From Streptococcus sp. SPS1 (GTDB lineage: Bacteria; Bacillota; Bacilli; Lactobacillales; Streptococcaceae), in the NCBI RefSeq assembly GCF_030439915.1, contig NZ_JAQFJG010000008.1, forward strand, positions 1-64,000: a stretch of 64,000 nt of DNA, written 5' to 3'. The notes under the pieces were generated by a model, which saw nothing but the letters and a program-made list of their open reading frames with translations, had not been told where the DNA came from and made no database searches. The position numbers and the translations under genes were made by a program. This document shows positions 46,447-56,038 of this stretch, piece after piece. Numbering within the stretch: the stretch's first letter is position 1; each line of letters begins with the position of its first letter.

Positions 46447-46842
46447 ATGTCAAAGAAACTCAATCGTAAAAAACAATTACGAAATAGCCTCCGTCGTGCA
46501 GGTGCCTTTTCAAGTACTGTGACTAAGGTTGTAGAAGAGACAAAAAAAGTCGTGAAACGTGCAGAACAGTCAGCAAGCCAAGCTGGTAAGGCTGTTTCTA
46601 AAAAAGTTGAACAAGCAGTCGAAGCTACCAAAGAACAAGCTCAAAAAGTAGCCAATTCTGTAGAAGATTTTGCAGCAAACTTGGGTGGACTTCCACTTGA
46701 CCGTGCCAAAACTTTCTATGATGAAGGAATTAAGTCTGCTTCAGATTTCAAAAACTGGACTGAAAAAGAACTCCTTGCCTTGAAAGGAATCGGCCCAGCT
46801 ACCATCAAGAAATTGAAGGAAAATGGCATCAAGTTCAAGTAA
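46447..46842 (+). CDS. Helix-hairpin-helix protein
   Basis: 131 residues. Basic N terminus (KKLNRKKQLRNSLRRAG), an Ala/Glu/Lys amphipathic helical stretch (about 25-78), and a C-terminal HhH motif LLALKGIGPATIKKLKENGI near 109-128, typical of non-specific DNA contact. Role unknown. Confidence 0.75.
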   Translation: MSKKLNRKKQLRNSLRRAGAFSSTVTKVVEETKKVVKRAEQSASQAGKAVSKKVEQAVEATKEQAQKVANSVEDFAANLGGLPLDRAKTFYDEGIKSASDFKNWTEKELLALKGIGPATIKKLKENGIKFK

Positions 46843-46855
46843 TTTTTCTTGTTCC

Positions 46856-46884
46856 TTGCATTTCCGAAAAAATCTTGCTACAAT
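46856..46884 (+). promoter_or_regulatory. Promoter of the valS unit
   Basis: TTGCAT (46856-46861), 17-base spacer, TACAAT (46879-46884). Confidence 0.8.
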
Positions 46885-46890
46885 AGAGCC

Positions 46891-47077
46891 ATTAGAGGTG
46901 TTTTGAATCCCACATTTTACAGAAAGTGGCGGAGCTGAGAAGTCCACAAATGTGTCAAAACTGGTTGCTAATGGATGAAAATGAAATAAACAAAGTTGCG
47001 GGCAACTGCCCGAAATTGGGTGGTACCGCGGATAAGTACATTCGTCCCTGTCATGTAGATGGCAGGGGCGATTTTTT
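46891..47077 (+). promoter_or_regulatory. T-box riboswitch, valine type
   Basis: The T-box sequence GGGTGGTACCGCGG is at 47018-47031. The terminator CGTCCCTGTCAT/ATGGCAGGGGCG with a T6 run lies at 47043-47076. Stem I has pairs GTTTTG/CAAAAC and ACATTT/AAATGT around an internal loop whose 3' side carries GTC (46954-46956), a Val codon. Uncharged tRNA-Val should favour readthrough. The leader is followed by a GNAT gene; valS begins 1.36 kb further on. Confidence 0.9.
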
Positions 47078-47097
47078 GTAGAAAGCGAGGTATAAGG

Positions 47098-47679
47098 ATG
47101 ACAAGAACTGAACTGCCAGAACGATTAGAAACAGAACGTCTCGTTTTACGAGTCCGTACAGTGGCGGATGCTGAGGATATCTTTGATTATGCTAGTCGTC
47201 CAGAAGTTTCTTACCCAGCAGGTTTTCCACCTGTCAAGACCTTGGAAGATGAGATTTATTATCTGGAGCATATCCTTCCTGAGCGTAATGAAAAGGAAAA
47301 TCTCCCAGCTGGCTATGGAATTGTCGTCAAAGGAACTGATAAAGTCATTGGCTCTGTTGACTTCAATCACCGACACGAAGATGATGTGTTGGAACTCGGC
47401 TACACCTTGCACCCAGACTATTGGGGTCGAGGCTATGTACCAGAAGCAGCGCTTGCCTTGATTGACTTAGCCTTTAAAGATTTGGGCCTTCACAAGATTG
47501 AACTAACTTGCTTTGACTATAATGTCCAAAGTCAACGAGTCGCAGAAAAACTTGGATTTACCCTCGAAGCTCGCATAAGAGACCGTAAAGATATTCAAGG
47601 AAACCGCTGTGACAGCCTGATATATGGCTTGTTGAGGAGTGAGTGGGAGGCTCAATGGAACTTAGAAGTATGTGTCTGA
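47098..47679 (+). CDS. GNAT acetyltransferase, RimJ/RimL type
   Basis: 193 residues. ETERLVLRVRTVADAEDIFDY at the start and the acetyl-CoA region GYTLHPDYWGRGYVPEAALALIDLAF near 101-126, with KIELTCFDYNVQSQRVAEKLGF. Probably N-acetylates a protein N terminus or small molecule. The ATG at 47098 gives the normal family start; upstream in-frame codons fall in the T-box terminator. Confidence 0.9.
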   Translation: MTRTELPERLETERLVLRVRTVADAEDIFDYASRPEVSYPAGFPPVKTLEDEIYYLEHILPERNEKENLPAGYGIVVKGTDKVIGSVDFNHRHEDDVLELGYTLHPDYWGRGYVPEAALALIDLAFKDLGLHKIELTCFDYNVQSQRVAEKLGFTLEARIRDRKDIQGNRCDSLIYGLLRSEWEAQWNLEVCV

Positions 47680-47719
47680 TTTTAATCAGCAGTTTAGGAA
47701 GATTATGGAGGATAGTTAA

Positions 47720-48427
47720 ATGGATATTTGGAAGCTGATTAGTGAATTGTATGACTCTGATAAGGTTGCCTTTATAGCGCTGGTAATTTCATTAATTACA
47801 GGATTTTTTACATTTTTTTCAAATCGTAAAAAGCAAAAAGATGATGATAAGAGGCAAAAAGCACAGAATGCTTTTAATAAAGAAGCGCAAGAGAAATTAA
47901 GTGATTTTCAGGATTTTCAAAAGAGTTTTTCAGAATATCAACAGATAACGAATGAATTACAATTTAGTATTGAAAATCAATCCAATTTGAAACCATATTT
48001 CCATATTAACAGAACTAAATCATGCATAGAATATGATTCAAATAAGAAATTATATGTGAAGTTGTACTTAACGAATGTTGGTAGAGGAACAGCGACCAAT
48101 ATAATGACTAGGGAGATGAGAAATGATTCAAATGGGAATACAATTTTTTTCGATCAAGTACCATCGTTAGGAAAAGTAACTCATGGATTTCATAATTATT
48201 TTAGTGAGAACTTTGCAATACCAAATGAATCAATTAATTTAGAAATTTGTGAATTAGCAAATAACCAAAAACAGATTTATTTTATAGAATTCAAAATTAA
48301 ATTCAGTGATGTCATTGGTAGAGAGTATGAGCAACAATTTAGATTTGCTTATGATAATTATTTGGTTAGGGGAATTAATCAAAACTCCACTTCATATCCA
48401 CCGAAATTAATTAAAGATATTAACTAG
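47720..48427 (+). CDS. Unrecognised protein with N-terminal membrane anchor
   Basis: 235 residues. One membrane segment ([19 protein letters not shown] near 15-33), then a basic patch and coiled coil (about 34-85), then a beta-rich domain (about 95-225; [17 protein letters not shown] resembles an Ig/CARDB-like strand pattern). Base composition is markedly AT-richer than valS and the GNAT gene. It sits inside the valS unit, suggesting later insertion. GGAGG precedes the ATG. Confidence 0.75.
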   Translation: MDIWKLISELYDSDKVAFIALVISLITGFFTFFSNRKKQKDDDKRQKAQNAFNKEAQEKLSDFQDFQKSFSEYQQITNELQFSIENQSNLKPYFHINRTKSCIEYDSNKKLYVKLYLTNVGRGTATNIMTREMRNDSNGNTIFFDQVPSLGKVTHGFHNYFSENFAIPNESINLEICELANNQKQIYFIEFKIKFSDVIGREYEQQFRFAYDNYLVRGINQNSTSYPPKLIKDIN

Positions 48428-48440
48428 AAAGGACAAACAC

Positions 48441-51092
48441 ATGTCTAAAGAACTTTCACCTAAATACAATCCAGCCGAGGTTGAGGCTGGTCGTTACCAA
48501 AAATGGCTTGATGCGGACGTTTTCAAGCCTTCAGGCGATCAAAAGGCTAAGCCTTATTCAATCGTCATTCCGCCACCAAACGTAACTGGGAAACTTCACC
48601 TTGGTCACGCTTGGGATACGACTCTTCAGGATATCATCATCCGTCAAAAACGCATGCAAGGCTTTGATACCCTTTGGCTTCCAGGGATGGACCATGCTGG
48701 GATTGCCACTCAAGCTAAGGTTGAGGAGCGTTTGCGTGGTGAGGGCATTAGCCGTTATGACCTGGGTCGTGAATCTTTCTTGACGAAGGTCTGGGAATGG
48801 AAAGACGAATATGCCACTACTATCAAGGAACAATGGGGCAAGATGGGGCTCTCTGTAGACTACTCACGCGAGCGTTTCACTCTTGATGAAGGCTTGTCAA
48901 AAGCTGTTCGTAAGGTCTTTGTGGACCTTTACAAGAAAGGCTGGATCTACCGTGGTGAATTTATTATCAACTGGGACCCAGCTGCTCGCACTGCCCTTTC
49001 TGATATCGAAGTTATCCATAAGGATGTGGAAGGTGCCTTCTACCACATGAATTATATGCTGGAAGACGGTTCACACGCCCTTGAAGTTGCGACAACTCGT
49101 CCTGAGACCATGTTTGGGGACGTTGCGGTTGCGGTCAATCCAGAAGACCCACGCTACAAGGACTTGATTGGAAAAAACGTCATTCTTCCAATCGCTAATA
49201 AACTCATCCCAATCGTTGGGGATGAGCATGCTGATCCTGAGTTTGGTACTGGTGTCGTGAAAATCACGCCTGCCCACGATCCAAACGACTTCTTGGTTGG
49301 TCAACGTCACAACTTGCCGCAAGTCAACGTCATGAACGACGACGGAACTATGAATGAGCTTGCCTTCGAGTTTGCAGGTATGGACCGTTTTGAAGCCCGC
49401 AAAGCGGTTGTCAAGAAACTGGAAGAAATTGGTGTCCTCGTCAAAATCGAAAAACGTGTCCACAGTGTTGGTCACTCAGAACGTACAGGTGTAGTGGTTG
49501 AGCCACGCTTGTCTACTCAATGGTTCGTCAAGATGGACCAATTGGCTAAAAATGCTATTGCTACCCAAGACACAGAGGACAAGGTTGAATTCTACCCACC
49601 TCGTTTCAACGATACCTTCCTCCAATGGATGGAAAATGTTCACGACTGGGTTATCTCTCGTCAGCTCTGGTGGGGTCACCAAATCCCTGCTTGGTACAAT
49701 GCTGAGGGTGAAATGTATGTCGGTGAAGAAGCTCCAGAAGGTGACGGATGGACTCAGGACGAAGACGTCTTGGATACATGGTTCAGTTCTGCCCTTTGGC
49801 CATTCTCAACCATGGGCTGGCCTGATGTCGATTCAGAAGACTTCAAACGTTACTTCCCAACTTCAACCTTGGTAACAGGTTACGACATCATCTTCTTCTG
49901 GGTATCTCGTATGATCTTCCAATCCTTGGAATTTACTGGTCGTCAGCCATTCCAAAACGTGCTTATCCACGGTCTCATCCGTGACGAGCAAGGGCGCAAG
50001 ATGTCTAAATCTCTCGGAAATGGGATTGACCCAATGGATGTCATCGAGAAATACGGTGCCGATGCCCTTCGCTGGTTCCTTTCAAACGGTTCTGCACCAG
50101 GTCAAGACGTGCGTTTCTCTTATGAGAAAATGGATGCTTCATGGAACTTCATTAACAAGATCTGGAACATCTCTCGCTACATCCTCATGAACAATGAAGG
50201 GTTGACCCTTGAGCAAGCAACTACCAATGTGGAAAAAGTTGTCAACAAGGAAGCTGGAAATGTTACAGACTGCTGGATTCTCCACAACCTCAATGAAACC
50301 ATCGGAAAAGCTACTGCTAACTTTGACAAGTTTGAATTTGGTGTGGCTGGCCACATCCTCTACAACTTTATCTGGGATGAATTTGCGGACTGGTACGTTG
50401 AGTTGACTAAGGAAGTCCTTTATAGCGACAATGAAGAAGAGAAAGTCATCACACGCTCTGTTCTCCTTTACACTCTGGACAAGATCCTTCGTCTCCTCCA
50501 CCCAATCATGCCATTCGTGACAGAGGAAATCTTTGGCCAAATCTCAGAAGGTTCTATCGTTACAGCAGCATACCCAACTGTCAACCCAGCCTTTGAAGAC
50601 CTTGTTGCCCACACTGGTGTGGAAAGTCTCAAAGACTTGATTCGTGCTGTTCGTAATGCGCGTGCAGAAGTAAATGTTACTCCAAGCAAGCCTATCACCA
50701 TCCTTGTTAAGACCAGCGATAGCGACTTGGAAGCCTTCTTTAACAGCAATGTCAACTACATCAAACGCTTCACAAATCCTGAACACTTGGAAATCGCATC
50801 AACCATCCCTGCACCTGAACTCGCAATGTCAAGCGTCATCACAGGAGCAGAAATCTACTTGCCACTCGCAGACCTCCTCAATGTCGAAGAAGAACTCGCT
50901 CGTCTCGACAAGGAACTAGCTAAATGGCAAAAAGAACTGGACATGGTCGGTAAGAAGCTCTCTAACGAACGCTTCGTAGCCAATGCCAAACCAGAAGTCG
51001 TCCAAAAAGAACGCGACAAACAAGCCGACTACCAAGCTAAATACGACGCGACCGTCGCACGTATTGATGAGATGAAGAAACTCGTTAAATAA
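48441..51092 (+). CDS. valS: Valyl-tRNA synthetase
   Basis: 883 residues, class I. HIGH-type motif [15 protein letters not shown] near 36-50, KMSKS-type motif [14 protein letters not shown] near 518-531, editing domain between, and a C-terminal coiled coil ([18 protein letters not shown]). It charges tRNA-Val. Strong codon bias. It lies 13 bases after the membrane-anchored gene. Confidence 0.98.
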   Translation: MSKELSPKYNPAEVEAGRYQKWLDADVFKPSGDQKAKPYSIVIPPPNVTGKLHLGHAWDTTLQDIIIRQKRMQGFDTLWLPGMDHAGIATQAKVEERLRGEGISRYDLGRESFLTKVWEWKDEYATTIKEQWGKMGLSVDYSRERFTLDEGLSKAVRKVFVDLYKKGWIYRGEFIINWDPAARTALSDIEVIHKDVEGAFYHMNYMLEDGSHALEVATTRPETMFGDVAVAVNPEDPRYKDLIGKNVILPIANKLIPIVGDEHADPEFGTGVVKITPAHDPNDFLVGQRHNLPQVNVMNDDGTMNELAFEFAGMDRFEARKAVVKKLEEIGVLVKIEKRVHSVGHSERTGVVVEPRLSTQWFVKMDQLAKNAIATQDTEDKVEFYPPRFNDTFLQWMENVHDWVISRQLWWGHQIPAWYNAEGEMYVGEEAPEGDGWTQDEDVLDTWFSSALWPFSTMGWPDVDSEDFKRYFPTSTLVTGYDIIFFWVSRMIFQSLEFTGRQPFQNVLIHGLIRDEQGRKMSKSLGNGIDPMDVIEKYGADALRWFLSNGSAPGQDVRFSYEKMDASWNFINKIWNISRYILMNNEGLTLEQATTNVEKVVNKEAGNVTDCWILHNLNETIGKATANFDKFEFGVAGHILYNFIWDEFADWYVELTKEVLYSDNEEEKVITRSVLLYTLDKILRLLHPIMPFVTEEIFGQISEGSIVTAAYPTVNPAFEDLVAHTGVESLKDLIRAVRNARAEVNVTPSKPITILVKTSDSDLEAFFNSNVNYIKRFTNPEHLEIASTIPAPELAMSSVITGAEIYLPLADLLNVEEELARLDKELAKWQKELDMVGKKLSNERFVANAKPEVVQKERDKQADYQAKYDATVARIDEMKKLVK

Positions 51093-51098
51093 ACACAG

Positions 51099-51126
51099 AA
51101 ACACGGTGATGAGCCGTGTTTTTTTT
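51099..51126 (+). terminator. Terminator after valS
   Basis: AACACGG - TGATGAG - CCGTGTT - TTTTTT. Confidence 0.95.
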
Positions 51127-51163
51127 GGTATAATGAAGTCACTATCTATTGATGGAGAAAGTG

Positions 51164-51919
51164 ATGTCTAAGCACCCGCATTATGAATTGTTAAATCTAA
51201 TTGGTTACGGTCTTGCAAAGTTTGACAAGCTTTTTATAAAAGAATTTCAATGTTCTAGTAAGTCGGAGTTTTATCGCTATGTGGTTTCTCTGGGAATTGC
51301 TGAAACAACTGGAGTTGTAAAGAATAGAATGGATTTATTTGATCCTTATTTTGACAATAATCGAAAAGGTTGGTGGCAGAAAGCTGAAGTTTACCGTTTT
51401 CGTAAAGATTTAATTGATATGATGTTTGGAAATGAAGATGTTCAGAGTTATGCTGAAATCGTTAAAATGTTACTTGCCAGTGAAGGAAAGCGGACAGGCA
51501 TTACTACCCTTGAAAAACCAATCATTCGAACCAAATTCAAACGTCTACAGGAAACGGGAATGGAGGCAGAGAATTATTTTATCCTTCATTTTGATAAAGA
51601 AGAAAAATTCCAAGGTGGACAGTTAACCGATGCCCGTCTTTATGGTGATGGATATGATTTCCAAGTAGATGTTCAAGAGCATTCTTACCTTGCCGAAGTA
51701 AAAGGTATCCGAAAATCTAAGGGGCGTGTGCGTTTGACTGCGAAAGAATTCGAAAAAGCCAAAGAGTTTCAATCGGATTTTATTTTATCCTTGGTCACAA
51801 ACCTAGATGATATTCCAAAGTTAGTATTAGTTGATAATCCTTTAAAACATTTTGAGTTTAAAAAGAATATTATCAAAAATGAAATTATTGAATACAGAAG
51901 CTTAGAAGATTTGTATTAG
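51164..51919 (+). CDS. DUF3883-type nuclease-like protein
   Basis: 251 residues. N-terminal helical part (about 1-120). The C-terminal region (about 150-235) has the DUF3883/restriction-endonuclease-like arrangement: GDGYDFQVDV, then YLAEVKGIRKSKGRVRLTAKEFEKA, where Asp, Glu and Lys (D...ExK) form a possible PD-(D/E)xK site. Start ATG 51164 with GGAG 6 bases upstream; in-frame starts at 51149 and 51152 precede the ribosome site. Located beside a primase-helicase, so a role in DNA defence is inferred. Confidence 0.72.
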   Translation: MSKHPHYELLNLIGYGLAKFDKLFIKEFQCSSKSEFYRYVVSLGIAETTGVVKNRMDLFDPYFDNNRKGWWQKAEVYRFRKDLIDMMFGNEDVQSYAEIVKMLLASEGKRTGITTLEKPIIRTKFKRLQETGMEAENYFILHFDKEEKFQGGQLTDARLYGDGYDFQVDVQEHSYLAEVKGIRKSKGRVRLTAKEFEKAKEFQSDFILSLVTNLDDIPKLVLVDNPLKHFEFKKNIIKNEIIEYRSLEDLY

Positions 51920-51939
51920 TTCCCCCTTAATTTTACTAG

Positions 51940-52101
51940 TTGAAGAAGATAGAAACCTTGACAGGTCAACGACTCAATGAACTGGAAATCAACGGTATTC
52001 GTTTAACCAAGTTTAAAAATGGGGAAATCGGTATTGAATTTATCTGGATTGATACCGAAAATCCCCCAAGCGATGCCATCGGATGGGCAGCAAAGAAATA
52101 A
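51940..52101 (+). pseudogene. Gene fragment, 53 codons, unidentified
   Basis: An open frame from TTG 51940 to TAA 52101 (LKKIETLTGQRLNELEING ... PSDAIGWAAKK). It has no ribosome site, looks like the tail of a larger protein, and sits between the two candidate defence genes. Probably the scar of an earlier gene at this locus. Confidence 0.4.
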
Positions 52102-52203
52102 AAGTTTTCAAAGCTATTGTAACAAATAAGGGATTTTATTTTCGTGTACAATTTCAGCCATTCTTGTTATAATCAGCCTATAGGAATCAAGGAGGTGATT
52201 GTT

Positions 52204-54882
52204 ATGGCTGTTTTTGTATCTTTGGATGGAATTGTGGTAGAAGTACTTGATGTCTTTTCTTCTTTTAATGGGGATAGTGAGTTTTTCTTGTGTAAACATC
52301 TTAAAGACAAGAGTCAGTTTGTGATGGAACGCTCTCAGTTCGAGGAGATGTTCCAACTTCAAAGTAGTCGCTTGACGACGCAAGAAAAATTACAATTGTT
52401 TACCTCCGTGTTTGCTGGCCGTTATGATGTTTATGCTAAGAGTTTCATCAATGATCAAGGGAAAATTCAATATTTTCCATCCTATGATTATGGTTGGAAG
52501 CAGTTGCCACCTGAAAAACGGAGTTTCCAGACATTGACAGATTCCGTTTTGAAATCTCATTTTCGTGGGGAGACAGCTATCGGTATCTTTCCTATGCACT
52601 TAGATGATAGTTGTTATTTTTTGGTACTTGATTTGGATGAAAGAGATTGGAAAGAAGTTGGTTTAACTATTCGAAGAATAGCCAGGGAACGCCAGATGGA
52701 AGCCCATCTAGAGATTTCTCGTTCGGGTCACGGACTCCATATTTGGTTCTTCTTTGAGGAAGCGATTCCGAGTCGAGAGGCTCGCTTATTTGGAAAGAAA
52801 TTGTTAGAACTGGCAATGCAGGAAAGTATGCAACTGTCCTTTGATTCTTTTGATCGCATGTTTCCGAATCAGGATGTCCTTCCTAAGGGGGGATTTGGTA
52901 ATTTGATTGCCTTGCCTTTTCAAGGAGAAGCTTATCATCAAGGGCGAACGGTCTTTGTGGATGAACAGTTTCAGCCTTATGAAGACCAATGGAGGTATTT
53001 ACAAGAAATTCAGAGGGTTTCAACTGCTAAAGTGGCACTGTTAATCCAAGAGGAGTTAGGGAAGCAAGAATTGGATAAGGAGTTGAAGGTCATCTTATCC
53101 AATATGATCCAACTTGAAAAATCGTCTGTGACACCCAAGACACTTTTTTTCTTGAAAAATATGGCTTCATTTTCTAATCCCGAATTTTATTTAAAGCAGG
53201 CTATGCGACAACCAACCTATCAAATTTCTGAGCGAATGTATTTATTTGGAGAATCCGATCATTATTTATGGCTACCAAGAGGTTTACTGTATCCATTGCA
53301 AGATAAATTTAAGCAGGTATCTGTGGAAGATAGGAGAAAGGTACAGAGGTCTATTAGAGTGGAATTTAAGGGAGAACTCACTTTTGAGCAAGAGTTAGCC
53401 CTGTCAGATATGATTTCCAAAGAAAATGGTTTACTCCATGCGGAGACTGGTTTTGGGAAGACCGTTTTAGGTGCTGCTCTCATCTCTGAACGGAAGACAA
53501 AAACAATTATTCTAGTTCATAATAAGCAACTCTTAGACCAATGGCTGGATCGTTTAAACCGTTTTCTGACTTTCGAAGAGGCAGAAGCTACCCGTTATAC
53601 ACCATCAGGTCGTGAAAAGGTAATCGGCTATGTTGGGCAGTACGGTGGGACTAAGAAATGGCTGAGTAAACTGGTTGATGTTGTTATGATTCAATCTCTA
53701 TTTAAGTTGGAAAATAGTCAAAGTCTTTTGGATGAGTATGAGATGATGATTGTGGATGAGTGTCATCATGTCTCTGCCTTGATGTTTGAAAAAGTTGTTG
53801 CTCAGTTTAGAGGGAAGTATCTTTACGGTTTAACGGCTACGCCTGAGCGTAAGAATGGTCATGAGCCTATTGTTTTTCAGAGAGTTGGTGAGATACTCCA
53901 TACTGCTGATAAGAGGGAAACGGATTTTAAACGGCAATTGCAATTAAGATTCACTTCTTTTGGTCATTTGGAGATTGAAAAGACCAAAGCAAGTAATTTT
54001 ATACAGCTTAGTGATTGGATTGCTACTGACTCAGTGAGGAATCAGTTGATTCTCAAGGATATTCTAGCCCAAGTGGCAGAAGGACGAAATATCTTGGTTT
54101 TAGTTAATCGAATTCAACAGATAGATGTCTTTGAAAAGTTATTGAAAGAGAAAGAGGTTGATGACTGTTACATTATTAGCGGAAAAACCAAAGTCCGAGA
54201 GAGAACGAGTTTACTGGAGACGTTAGAACAGTTAGATAAAGGGTTTGTATTATTGTCAACTGGAAAATACATTGGCGAAGGTTTTGACTTACCTCAGTTG
54301 GACACGCTTATCTTGGCAGCACCCTTTTCTTGGAAAAATAATTTGATTCAGTATGCAGGTCGGATTCATAGAAACTACAAGGATAAGTCTTTGGTGCGGA
54401 TTTTCGATTATGTGGATATTCATGTTCCTTATTTAGAAAAGATGTTTCAGAAACGACAAGTAGCTTATCGAAAGATGGATTATTGTGTCATTGCGGGTGA
54501 GGAGAAACAATTCGTTTATGTTGATAATAGATATGAGAATGTGCTGAGAGAGGACTTTGCAGGGGAAAGACAGGAGTGTATGCTTATTTTACCTTATGTG
54601 CACCAGACAAAACTGATGAAATTTCTAAAAGAATTTAGGATTAGTCAAATTAAGATATGTGTACCAGAGACGGTTGCAAATAAAACATGGATAGACCAGA
54701 TGAAGAGCCAGAAAATTAAAGTGTCTTTTACTCAATCAAAAATAGTCACGCCTATTCTTTTGGTAAACAAGACCATTGTTTGGTATGGTGCAATGCCATT
54801 ATTAGGGAAGGTAGATGAAGTGACCATATTACGTTTGGAATCAGCTAGTATAGTTTCTGAACTAGTGGCAGGTTTACGATAG
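52204..54882 (+). CDS. Archaeo-eukaryotic primase-like and SF2 helicase fusion
   Basis: 892 residues. The N-terminal AEP primase-like region (about 60-260) has LVLDLDERDW with Asp143 and Asp145, SGHGLHIWFF near 174-183, and PKGGFGNLIALPFQ near 227-240. A SF2 DEAD-type helicase follows: Walker A ETGFGKT (414-420), DECHH (518-522), GLTATPER (542-549), a C-terminal lobe with STGKYIGEGFDLP and QYAGRIHRN, then about 170 extra residues. This order matches primase-helicases of TOTE-type conflict systems. ATG 52204 follows AAGGAGG. No transposon feature is adjacent. Confidence 0.85.
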   Translation: MAVFVSLDGIVVEVLDVFSSFNGDSEFFLCKHLKDKSQFVMERSQFEEMFQLQSSRLTTQEKLQLFTSVFAGRYDVYAKSFINDQGKIQYFPSYDYGWKQLPPEKRSFQTLTDSVLKSHFRGETAIGIFPMHLDDSCYFLVLDLDERDWKEVGLTIRRIARERQMEAHLEISRSGHGLHIWFFFEEAIPSREARLFGKKLLELAMQESMQLSFDSFDRMFPNQDVLPKGGFGNLIALPFQGEAYHQGRTVFVDEQFQPYEDQWRYLQEIQRVSTAKVALLIQEELGKQELDKELKVILSNMIQLEKSSVTPKTLFFLKNMASFSNPEFYLKQAMRQPTYQISERMYLFGESDHYLWLPRGLLYPLQDKFKQVSVEDRRKVQRSIRVEFKGELTFEQELALSDMISKENGLLHAETGFGKTVLGAALISERKTKTIILVHNKQLLDQWLDRLNRFLTFEEAEATRYTPSGREKVIGYVGQYGGTKKWLSKLVDVVMIQSLFKLENSQSLLDEYEMMIVDECHHVSALMFEKVVAQFRGKYLYGLTATPERKNGHEPIVFQRVGEILHTADKRETDFKRQLQLRFTSFGHLEIEKTKASNFIQLSDWIATDSVRNQLILKDILAQVAEGRNILVLVNRIQQIDVFEKLLKEKEVDDCYIISGKTKVRERTSLLETLEQLDKGFVLLSTGKYIGEGFDLPQLDTLILAAPFSWKNNLIQYAGRIHRNYKDKSLVRIFDYVDIHVPYLEKMFQKRQVAYRKMDYCVIAGEEKQFVYVDNRYENVLREDFAGERQECMLILPYVHQTKLMKFLKEFRISQIKICVPETVANKTWIDQMKSQKIKVSFTQSKIVTPILLVNKTIVWYGAMPLLGKVDEVTILRLESASIVSELVAGLR

Positions 54883-54985
54883 AGAAAATTTTTAAAAATT
54901 TCTATGTATGATTTTCATTTCTTTAGTGAGAGTGATGACATTTTCACATTCGAATCACACAAAATAAAAAAATTTCTACAAGTAC

Positions 54986-55014
54986 TTGACAAATAGATTG
55001 AAATATCTTAAAAT
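54986..55014 (+). promoter_or_regulatory. Promoter of licT-bglP-bglA
   Basis: TTGACA (54986-54991), 17-base spacer, TAAAAT (55009-55014). The preceding bases 54883-54985 hold nothing else I can name. Confidence 0.85.
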
Positions 55015-55027
55015 GAAAATGGTTACA
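55013..55027 (+). promoter_or_regulatory. Possible CcpA-binding cre site
   Basis: ATGAAAATGGTTACA, close to the cre consensus WTGNAANCGNWNNCA except for T in place of the central C. It overlaps the -10 box and transcription start, the usual place for catabolite repression of sugar operons. Confidence 0.6.
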
Positions 55028-55077
55028 GAGTTATTAATTATTTAAGCTTCATGTCACCATTAAAAATTGAAATAAAA

Positions 55078-55168
55078 GGATGTTATCACTAATACAAGTG
55101 AGCAGGAACCTATTTAATCACATCGGAAGAAGTTTCTTGATGTTTTTAAGTAGGTTCCTTTTATTTTA
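55078..55168 (+). terminator. LicT-type RAT antiterminator with overlapping terminator
   Basis: GGATGTTATCAC...GTGAGCAGGAACC (55078-55110) has the RAT layout recognised by BglG/LicT proteins. It overlaps the 5' arm AGGAACCTA (55104-55112) of a terminator whose 3' arm is TAGGTTCCT (55151-55159) with a T-rich tail. LicT bound to RAT would prevent terminator formation. Confidence 0.88.
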
Positions 55169-55181
55169 AAAGGGAAATTTT

Positions 55182-56021
55182 ATGATCATAAAACGAATAC
55201 TAAACCACAATGCTGTAATTGCGCAAAGTAAAAAAGATATCGATATTCTTCTTTTTGGAAGGGGAATAGCTTTTGGAAGAAAAATTGGAGATAAAGTAAA
55301 TCCAATTGATATTGAGAAAAGTTTTTTTCTCAAAAATAGAGATAATATGACCCGTTTTACAGAGATGTTTATTAACGTTCCTTTGGAGTTGGTGTACATC
55401 ACCGAAAAAATAATTAATCTAGGTAAAATAACATTGGGTAATAATTTTGATGAGATTATCTATATAAATCTAACGGATCATATTTCTTCGAGTATAGAAC
55501 GTTATAAAGAAGGAGTTATTATTTCGAATCCCCTACGTTGGGAAATCTCGAAATATTATAAAGAAGAATTTGAGCTTGGGAAAAGGGCTTTACAAATAAT
55601 AAAAAAAGAGTTAGGTATTGAACTTCCAATTGACGAAGCTGCATTCATAGCGCTACATTTTGTTAATGCTAATTTAGAAAATAATTTTCAAGAGTCGTAT
55701 AAAATCACTGAAATAATTATGGGAATTGAGAAAATCATTCAAGATTTCTATTGTACTGAGTTTAACCAAGATTCTATTGATTATTATAGATTCATAACTC
55801 ATATAAAATTATTTGCCCATCGTTTGGTTGAAAATACAACTTATTGTGACGATGATGATGAAGACTTGTTAGCATTAATGAAAAATAAATATCCTAGGGA
55901 ATATGAATGTGGTAAACAGGTGGCAATGTTTATACAAACTGAGTACAATTATTTGCTGACTTCTAGTGAATTAGTTTATTTGATGGCTCATATTCGTCGC
56001 TTAACAAAAAATTTAGATTAA
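55182..56021 (+). CDS. licT: BglG-family transcription antiterminator LicT
   Basis: 279 residues. The N-terminal CAT RNA-binding domain (about 1-60; IIKRILNHNAVIAQ) is followed by two PRDs with phosphorylatable histidines (NLTDHISSSIERY; FIALHFVNAN; FITHIKLFAHRL; LVYLMAHIRRL). It binds the RAT just upstream of its own gene and permits operon transcription when beta-glucosides are transported. Confidence 0.95.
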   Translation: MIIKRILNHNAVIAQSKKDIDILLFGRGIAFGRKIGDKVNPIDIEKSFFLKNRDNMTRFTEMFINVPLELVYITEKIINLGKITLGNNFDEIIYINLTDHISSSIERYKEGVIISNPLRWEISKYYKEEFELGKRALQIIKKELGIELPIDEAAFIALHFVNANLENNFQESYKITEIIMGIEKIIQDFYCTEFNQDSIDYYRFITHIKLFAHRLVENTTYCDDDDEDLLALMKNKYPREYECGKQVAMFIQTEYNYLLTSSELVYLMAHIRRLTKNLD

Positions 56022-56038
56022 TAGAATAGGAGAATACC

